From assembly GCA_019243595.1 (NCBI GenBank), contig JAFAUA010000420.1, positions 1 to 5,343 of the forward strand: 5,343 nt of DNA, written 5' to 3'. The notes beneath the pieces were generated by a model. The model worked only from the letters and a program-made list of their open reading frames with translations, did not search any database and was not told the DNA's origin. This DNA comes from Acidimicrobiia bacterium (lineage in GTDB: Bacteria; Actinomycetota; Acidimicrobiia; Acidimicrobiales; AC-14). The translations under genes were made by a program, and so were the position numbers. Shown here in pieces: positions 1 through 5,343 of this stretch. Within the stretch, counting starts at the first letter, position 1; the number at the start of each line of letters is the position of its first letter.

Positions 1-275
1 TGGTAGAGCGATCCGAGGTGGACGAGCTCGACGGAGACGCCGCCCATCACCACCTCCTCGGGTGCGGGCCGGGTGGCGGCGTCGGGTGCCGCTGCGTACG
101 CCGCAGCCAGCGCCAATGCGGGCCGCAGGCGCTTGCCGCCGGCTGAGATGAGGTGGCCCGCGACCTCGGTGAGGAAGGCGTCGGCGGTCTCGACCGAGCT
201 CCGCAGCGCCTCCTCGACGCGCACCAAGTCGTCTCCCAGCGGCGGCAGATCGAGCAGCGACGCCAGGCCAGCCAT
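1..275 (-). CDS. Trans-polyprenyl diphosphate synthase, N-terminal part (cut by window edge)
   Basis: Reading the minus strand from an ATG at 275-273 gives an open frame of 91 complete codons that runs off the left edge. The product begins MAGLASLLDLPPLGDDLVRV. It contains GGKRLRP at residues 46-52, the conserved isoprenyl-diphosphate-binding segment of trans-prenyltransferases. VELVHLGSLYH at residues 82-92 leads into the first Asp-rich motif (DDxxD), which would lie just outside the window; the last residue is incomplete (CA, so His or Gln). Enzymes of this family add isopentenyl diphosphate units to an allylic diphosphate in the cytoplasm, making chains for menaquinone or carrier lipids. 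Chain length cannot be judged here, so no symbol (hepT, ispB, grcC) is given. The gene is divergent from clpC. No Shine-Dalgarno sequence precedes the ATG, but a TAACGT box ends 6 bases upstream, which suggests a leaderless message. Confidence 0.9.
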   Translation of the reverse strand, partial: MAGLASLLDLPPLGDDLVRVEEALRSSVETADAFLTEVAGHLISAGGKRLRPALALAAAYAAAPDAATRPAPEEVVMGGVSVELVHLGSLY

Positions 276-281
276 GGCCGG

Positions 282-287
282 ACGTTA
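282..287 (-). promoter_or_regulatory. Candidate -10 box for leaderless polyprenyl synthase transcript
   Basis: On the minus strand TAACGT fits the TANNNT -10 pattern and lies 6 bases before the ATG at 275. That would place the transcription start at or next to the start codon. I see no good -35 element 16-19 bases upstream, and there is no Shine-Dalgarno sequence. Support is spacing plus a short degenerate motif only. Confidence 0.35.
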
Positions 288-332
288 GGCGCGTGCCGGA
301 TGGGGCTCCCATTTCTACGGTGCTCCCCGGGG

Positions 333-350
333 AATCCGCTGAGTGAGGAG
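333..350 (+). promoter_or_regulatory. Weak ClgR-like operator upstream of clpC
   Basis: The stretch around CCGCTGAGTGAGGAG matches about 10 of the 14 constrained positions of the ClgR consensus as I remember it from Corynebacterium (WNNWCGCYNANRGCGWWS). The CGC-T-N-A half is intact and the GCG half is degenerate. It lies just upstream of the candidate -35 of clpC, where an activator would bind. ClgR activates clp genes in several actinobacteria. The match is imperfect and could be chance. Confidence 0.25.
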
Positions 351-354
351 CCTG

Positions 355-382
355 TTACTAGGTAGACACGCCCCGGTAGAGT
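355..382 (+). promoter_or_regulatory. Candidate clpC promoter
   Basis: A -10-like TAGAGT lies at 377-382 and a poor -35-like TTACTA at 355-360, separated by 16 bases. Transcription would begin near 389, giving a 5' leader of roughly 29 bases that contains the GGGAGG ribosome binding site. The -35 matches the consensus at only 3 of 6 positions, so activator help (for example ClgR) or another sigma factor is plausible. No CIRCE, HAIR or CtsR operator was seen. Confidence 0.4.
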
Positions 383-404
383 AGGGGCACAACCCTGCCG
401 TCCA

Positions 405-410
405 GGGAGG
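405..410 (+). promoter_or_regulatory. Ribosome binding site of clpC fixing a TTG start
   Basis: GGGAGG lies 7 bases before the TTG at 418, an ideal Shine-Dalgarno distance. The codons after the TTG give [11 protein letters not shown], the expected N-terminus of ClpC, so the TTG start is well supported. Confidence 0.85.
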
Positions 411-417
411 CGGTTTC

Positions 418-2904
<2,487 letters not shown>

Positions 2905-2924
2905 CTCAACACCTTTCCGAACGA

Positions 2925-2949
2925 GGTCGCCGTAACCCGGCGGCCTTTT
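2925..2949 (+). terminator. Intrinsic terminator of clpC
   Basis: GGTCGCCG (2925-2932) pairs with CGGCGGCC (2938-2945) through 8 base pairs, one of them a U-G wobble, around a TAACC loop. TTTT (2946-2949) follows at once. It begins 20 bases after the clpC stop codon, so clpC is probably transcribed alone or only partly read through. Confidence 0.85.
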
Positions 2950-2980
2950 CGCGTCAGGCGGCCGGCGGGAGAAGTCGCGC

Positions 2981-3009
2981 GTGACGATGTGTCTGTTGCT
3001 AACTAGACT
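2981..3009 (+). promoter_or_regulatory. Candidate promoter of the small gene(s) after clpC
   Basis: GTGACG (2981-2986, 4 of 6 to TTGACA) and TAGACT (3004-3009, 4 of 6 to TATAAT) are separated by exactly 17 bases. An ATG begins 5 bases after the -10 box, so the transcript would be leaderless. The surrounding stretch (about 2990-3025) is clearly A/T-richer than its neighbours and follows the clpC terminator, as expected for a new transcription unit. Confidence 0.5.
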
Positions 3010-3014
3010 TATCT

Positions 3015-3321
3015 ATGTTTAAGCACCTACGCCCTCCTCACGGCAACGTCGGGACGCGACAGTGCGGTCATTGTCGGGAGCGCGCTCGTCCTTGCCCGCA
3101 AGACCGGCGGGATCACGGCCCGGTTCATCGACGGCATCGTCGAGGCCGCCAAGGAGACGGCCGTGGCCTTTCAGGCTTTCACCGGTCTGATGTCCAAGCA
3201 GGACCGTGAGCAGCTGGCGACCGACACCTACGTCCACCGGGCGGGCAGCCAACACCCAACACTGTCGCTCGCCTTTCTTAACGCGCAGGCTCAGATCGCG
3301 GACCGCCATTTCCAGTCGTGA
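3015..3321 (+). pseudogene. Small gene of unknown function, apparently frameshifted near its 5' end
   Basis: The frame ending at TGA 3319-3321 is open from 3007. From 3046 it has typical local coding character: by hand count about 76 of 91 codons end in G or C, and first positions favour G. The product reads ...TSGRDSAVIVGSALVLARKTGGITARFIDG... to ...NAQAQIADRHFQS. I do not recognise it. This frame has no ATG, GTG or TTG before GTG 3163, which would discard the well-coded first part. A promoter-like pair points to ATG 3015, but that ATG is one frame off: its own frame starts MFKHLRPP, becomes Arg/Cys-rich and stops at 3207-3209. Deleting one base between about 3018 and 3045, for example in the C/T run at 3032-3039, would join MFKHLRP to the body and give a protein of about 101 residues. 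So this is either a decayed gene or a one-base sequence error. The minus-strand frame over it looks like a shadow. Confidence 0.55.
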
Positions 3322-3343
3322 CCCCCCTCACGAGGCAGCCCCG

Positions 3344-3610
3344 ATGATGTACGAGTGCCCTGTCTGCGGATACGCCGGATTGAAGGTGATGCCCTACGGG
3401 GTGTGGCCACCACCCGTGGATGCTGAGTTGTCACCCCCGTATGACGAAAGCCTCGGGCGGCCTTCCTATGAGGTGTGTGCACGATGTCGATACGAGTTCG
3501 GCAACGATGACAATCCGGGTACCGCCCAGCCTGTCTCGTTCGAGGAGTACCGAGCTGAGTGGGAGGCGCGGGGGTCCCCTTGGTTCTCTGAGCCGGACAC
3601 TCGCAACTAG
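3344..3610 (+). CDS. Small zinc-ribbon protein of unknown function
   Basis: The 88-residue product starts MMYECPVCGYAGL. Two CxxC pairs (C5/C8 and C45/C48) could bind one zinc ion. The second lies in PSYEVCARCRYEFGNDD, followed by FEEYRAEWEARGSPWFS near the C-terminus. This layout recalls small Cys-rich CPCC-type proteins, some found near toxin or immunity genes, but function is unknown. About 36 residues, rich in Pro and Tyr, separate the two pairs. The frame is open upstream to an ATG at 3206, but that extension (Arg/Ser-rich) overlaps the preceding frame and looks non-coding. I chose ATG 3344 because GAGG (3332-3335) lies 8 bases before it; ATG 3347 is also possible. By hand count about 26 of 88 codons end in A or T, clearly more than in clpC, hinting at recent acquisition. 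It begins 22 bases after the preceding frame and may share its transcript. Confidence 0.8.
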   Translation: MMYECPVCGYAGLKVMPYGVWPPPVDAELSPPYDESLGRPSYEVCARCRYEFGNDDNPGTAQPVSFEEYRAEWEARGSPWFSEPDTRN

Positions 3611-3623
3611 CGCCCTGCGTTAG
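3607..3623 (+). other. Short hairpin over the zinc-ribbon stop codon
   Basis: CTAGCGC (3607-3613) pairs with GCGTTAG (3617-3623) through 7 base pairs, one a G-U wobble, around a CCT loop. It covers the stop codon TAG 3608-3610 and overlaps the candidate -10 of the next gene. No T-run follows, so it would be at best a weak terminator or an mRNA 3'-end stabiliser. Confidence 0.3.
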
Positions 3624-3626
3624 CGT
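3621..3626 (+). promoter_or_regulatory. Candidate -10 box of the universal stress gene
   Basis: TAGCGT fits TANNNT and ends 8 bases before ATG 3635. There is no useful Shine-Dalgarno sequence; the GGG touching the ATG is too close. A leaderless or near-leaderless transcript is possible. I found no convincing -35: GGACA-like bases lie too far upstream. Confidence 0.3.
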
Positions 3627-3634
3627 CTGCCGGG

Positions 3635-4006
3635 ATGTACAAGAGGATTCTCGTTGGCACCGACGGGTCGACCACTGCGGCGAAGGCGGTTGACCGGGCC
3701 GTGGAGTTGGCGAAGGACTCGGGCGCGACGCTGACGATCCTGACAGCGGGCACGGGGGAGGCGGCCAAGCAGGTCGTTGACCGGGAAGCGGCCCGCCACG
3801 GTGACTCAGGCGTGAAGATCGACACGCGCGTCGACGACCGGGACGCTTCGACCGCCCTCGTCGAGGTCGCCGACGAGGGGGACTACGACCTGCTGGTTGT
3901 CGGCAACAAGGGGATGACGGGCGCCTCGAGGTTCTTCCTCGGTTCGGTGCCGAACAAGGTCAGCCACCACGTCCAGCGCTCGCTGCTGATTGTCCGCACG
4001 ACGTAG
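3635..4006 (+). CDS. Universal stress protein (UspA family), ATP-binding type
   Basis: The 123-residue product starts MYKRILVGTDGS, the typical first beta strand and loop with D10. Near the C-terminus it carries the ATP-binding signature G-x2-G-x9-G-S: G90, G93, G103 and S104 in VVGNKGMTGASRFFLGSVPNKV. It ends with the usual last strand, SLLIVRTT. Single-domain USPs are usually 140-150 residues. This one is shorter because the variable region between strands 2 and 3 (about residues 38-60) is compact. The protein should be a soluble cytoplasmic dimer; nucleotide-binding USPs act in survival under stress, but the target cannot be told from sequence. The next gene begins inside its 3' end (17-base overlap), so the two are probably cotranscribed and translationally coupled. 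Confidence 0.95.
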   Translation: MYKRILVGTDGSTTAAKAVDRAVELAKDSGATLTILTAGTGEAAKQVVDREAARHGDSGVKIDTRVDDRDASTALVEVADEGDYDLLVVGNKGMTGASRFFLGSVPNKVSHHVQRSLLIVRTT

Positions 4007-4745
4007 CAAGCTCGTTCTCGCAGTCGCAGCACTGGCGCTCCTGGTCTGCAGCGCGTGCCAGGTGACGATCGCGGTCGGTGTCGACGCCAAGCAGAACGGG
4101 AGTGGCGTCGTACGCGCCGGTGTCGGTCTCGACGACGACGCCCTGCACCAGATTCCCGACCTGGCCCAGCAGCTGCGCGTTGACGACCTCAAGAAGGCCG
4201 CGTGGACGGTCGTCGGTCCCCGGAAGGAGAGCGACAGCCGCACGTGGGTACGTGCGACCAAGGCGTTTGCCGATCCCGCAGGCGCGGCCAAGGCGATGAC
4301 CGAGCTGAACGGGCCGAGCGGGCCGTTCAAGGACTTCAAACTGAAGACCAAGCATTCGTTCCTGCGCTCGAAGACCTCGTTCTCGGGCACCGTCGACCGC
4401 GTTGGGGCGAAAGGCCTCGCCGACCAGAAGCTGCAACAACAGCTCGGCGGTTCCGGCGTCGACCCGAAGGTTCTCGAGCAGCAGTTCAACCAGATCATCG
4501 ACCGCAGCGTCCGCACCGAGGTCGTCGTCGACCTCCCCGGATCGATCTCCTCCAACGCACCGACCGCGGTCTCCGGCGGCGTCCTCTGGCACCCCAAAGC
4601 CGGTGAGCAGGCCCGCCTCACCGCCACCTCGACGGCATGGAACCTCCGCCCGATCATCTTCGGTGCTATCGCCGTCGTCCTGGCGATCGCCGCGCTCCTG
4701 GTCTGGCGCCGCTCCCGCCGTTCTGGGGATGAGAATCGACGCTGA
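3990..4745 (+). CDS. LppM-like lipoprotein with C-terminal membrane anchor
   Basis: The 251-residue product starts at TTG 3990, directly after an in-frame stop (3987-3989), so no longer start exists. A signal peptide has Arg/Lys at R4, R5, K7, a hydrophobic core (8-19) and a cleavage region LVCSAC with C23 as the likely lipidated residue. Position -3 is Cys rather than Leu/Val/Ile, so the lipobox is off-consensus. The mature part begins CQVTIAVGVDAKQNGSGVVR, resembling the start of actinobacterial LppM-type domains (beta-rich, outer face of the membrane). Residues 221-239 form a transmembrane helix, followed by a basic tail RRSRRSGDENRR inside. LppM of Mycobacterium tuberculosis has a similar layout and affects phagosome maturation; its role in free-living relatives is unclear. 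The family assignment is from memory of the pattern. No Shine-Dalgarno sequence is evident, so translation probably depends on ribosomes finishing the overlapping usp gene. Confidence 0.8.
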   Translation: MSARRSKLVLAVAALALLVCSACQVTIAVGVDAKQNGSGVVRAGVGLDDDALHQIPDLAQQLRVDDLKKAAWTVVGPRKESDSRTWVRATKAFADPAGAAKAMTELNGPSGPFKDFKLKTKHSFLRSKTSFSGTVDRVGAKGLADQKLQQQLGGSGVDPKVLEQQFNQIIDRSVRTEVVVDLPGSISSNAPTAVSGGVLWHPKAGEQARLTATSTAWNLRPIIFGAIAVVLAIAALLVWRRSRRSGDENRR

Positions 4746-4758
4746 GCGTCGATTCTCA
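4730..4758 (+). terminator. Perfect 13-bp hairpin with the stop codon as its loop
   Basis: The left arm (4730-4742, T then GAGAATCGACGC) and right arm (4746-4758, GCGTCGATTCTC then A) pair without mismatch. The 3-base loop, TGA 4743-4745, is the stop codon of the lipoprotein gene. No T-run follows, so this is not a classical intrinsic terminator; it may be a U-less terminator or an mRNA 3'-end stabiliser. A competing 6-bp stem, GCTGAG (4741-4746) with CTCAGC (4755-4760), is also possible. Confidence 0.6.
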
Positions 4759-4808
4759 GCGTGAGAACGGGGTCACGAGCATCACGCGTTTCTGTCACAC
4801 CCTCTTCG

Positions 4809-4814
4809 TAGGGT
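4809..4814 (+). promoter_or_regulatory. Candidate -10 box or ribosome binding site of radA
   Basis: TAGGGT fits TANNNT and ends 6 bases before ATG 4821, consistent with a leaderless message. The same bases contain AGGG (4810-4813), 7 bases from the ATG, which could instead act as a Shine-Dalgarno sequence. The two readings exclude each other, and no clear -35 decides between them. Confidence 0.35.
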
Positions 4815-4820
4815 TTCTCC

Positions 4821-5343
4821 ATGGCCAAGGAGAAGACGGCGTTTCGGTGCCGGGAGTGTGGAGCCACCGCGCCGCGGTGGGAGGGTCGGTGCCACTCGTG
4901 TGGCGACTGGAACACGCTCGTCGAGGAGGCGCGCCGGCCGACGACACGGCCCCAGCACGAGCCTGCCGAGCGGCCCGTCCTCGTGTCCGAGGTGCCGCTG
5001 ACATCGGGCGTGCACCGGCCGACGCACATCGACGAGCTCGACCGCGTCCTGGGCGGCGGGTTGGTACCTGGCTCGGTCACCCTTCTCGGCGGCGAGCCCG
5101 GGATCGGAAAGTCGACCCTCCTGCTGCAGACGCTCACCTCACTGGCGCGCACCGGCGCTCGCTGCCTGCTCGTGTGCGGCGAGGAGTCGGCGGCCCAGGT
5201 GCGGATGAGGGCCGAGCGGCTGAACGCGATCGTGCCCAACCTGTGGCTGGTGGCCGACCCCGAGGTCCAGGGCGTGGTCGCCCACGTGCAGGAGCTCGAG
5301 CCCGACGTGTTGGCCGTCGACTCCGTGCAGACGTTGTCCGACG
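4821..5343 (+). CDS. radA: DNA repair protein RadA, N-terminal part (cut by window edge)
   Basis: The first 174 codons are present and the frame runs off the right edge. MAKEKTAFRCRECGATAPRWEGRC... contains the RadA zinc finger C10-x2-C13-x10-C24-x2-C27, followed by GDWNTL typical of the family. A linker leads to the RecA-like ATPase: LGGGLVPGS (77-85), Walker A GEPGIGKS (91-98) and Walker B LAVDSVQT with D167. The usual SGEES segment reads CGEES here (119-123), a mild variant. The KNRFG motif and C-terminal Lon-protease-like domain would lie outside the window. RadA (also called Sms) drives branch migration of recombination intermediates in the cytoplasm with RecA. The start is fixed by the conserved N-terminus and a nearby AGGG or TAGGGT. 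clpC and radA are adjacent in many Gram-positive genomes, and disA often follows radA. Confidence 0.97.
   Translation, partial: MAKEKTAFRCRECGATAPRWEGRCHSCGDWNTLVEEARRPTTRPQHEPAERPVLVSEVPLTSGVHRPTHIDELDRVLGGGLVPGSVTLLGGEPGIGKSTLLLQTLTSLARTGARCLLVCGEESAAQVRMRAERLNAIVPNLWLVADPEVQGVVAHVQELEPDVLAVDSVQTLSD

Noticed and set aside
73..365. Plus-strand open frames before clpC
   Set aside because: They overlap the polyprenyl synthase gene on the other strand, which shows real family motifs. The plus-strand products are low-complexity Ala/Arg/Ser.
300..365. 21-codon frame (MGLPFLRCSPGNPLSEEPVTR) as a leader peptide of clpC
   Set aside because: No ribosome binding site, and it lies mostly upstream of the candidate clpC promoter, so it would not be on that transcript.
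276..417. HAIR (HspR), CIRCE (HrcA) or CtsR operators ahead of clpC
   Set aside because: Only single partial half-sites were seen (for example TGAGT at 340-344) with no matching second half at the required distance.
3019..3309. 96-codon minus-strand frame opposite the unknown small gene
   Set aside because: Base composition by codon position favours the plus frame ending at 3321; the minus product looks like its reverse shadow. It stays a weak alternative if the plus frame proves non-coding.
3206..3343. Upstream extension of the zinc-ribbon gene to ATG 3206
   Set aside because: The added 46 residues are Arg/Ser/Thr/Pro-rich, overlap the preceding coding frame, and a ribosome binding site supports ATG 3344.
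3806..5239. Long minus-strand frame of 477 codons across usp, the lipoprotein gene and radA
   Set aside because: It spans three well-supported plus-strand genes and their intergenic gap. Its composition is Arg/Ser/Thr/Pro-rich without any motif.

Overview
The window looks like chromosomal DNA from a high-GC Gram-positive bacterium (Actinomycetota). The main coding frames have strongly G/C-biased third codon positions. The ClpC N-domain closely resembles mycobacterial ClpC1 as I remember it, and no ctsR-mcsA-mcsB genes precede clpC, unlike in Firmicutes. Several genes have a TANNNT box 5-8 bases before the start codon, as in leaderless actinobacterial transcripts. A deep-branching class such as Acidimicrobiia is possible, but this is a guess.

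Layout. (1) Bases 1-275, minus strand: the 5' part of a trans-polyprenyl diphosphate synthase gene, cut by the left edge. (2) Bases 276-417: a divergent intergenic region with a candidate clpC promoter and a weak ClgR-like site. (3) Bases 418-2904: a complete clpC starting at TTG, followed by a clear intrinsic terminator (2925-2949). (4) Bases about 3015-3321: an unrecognised small gene whose start lies in a different frame from its body, so it is either a frameshifted pseudogene or a sequence error. (5) Bases 3344-3610: a small zinc-ribbon protein with less biased codon use. (6) Bases 3635-4006: a short universal stress protein, overlapped by 17 bases by (7) a TTG-started LppM-like lipoprotein with a C-terminal membrane anchor (3990-4745), whose stop codon is the loop of a 13-bp perfect hairpin. 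(8) Bases 4821-5343: the first 174 codons of radA, cut by the right edge.

How the genes fit together. clpC (protein unfolding for ClpP) and radA (branch-migration helicase for recombination) are neighbours in many Gram-positive genomes (Bacillus clpC-radA-disA) and lie near each other in Mycobacterium. Here about 1.9 kb of small stress and envelope genes separates them. By this synteny disA may follow radA outside the window. The polyprenyl synthase supplies quinone or carrier-lipid side chains and is probably regulated separately. I see no CRISPR array, tRNA, rRNA, insertion sequence or phage gene, and nothing I would call a new multi-gene system. The most unusual points are the frame-disrupted gene at 3015-3321, the zinc-ribbon gene beside it, and the hairpin centred on a stop codon.
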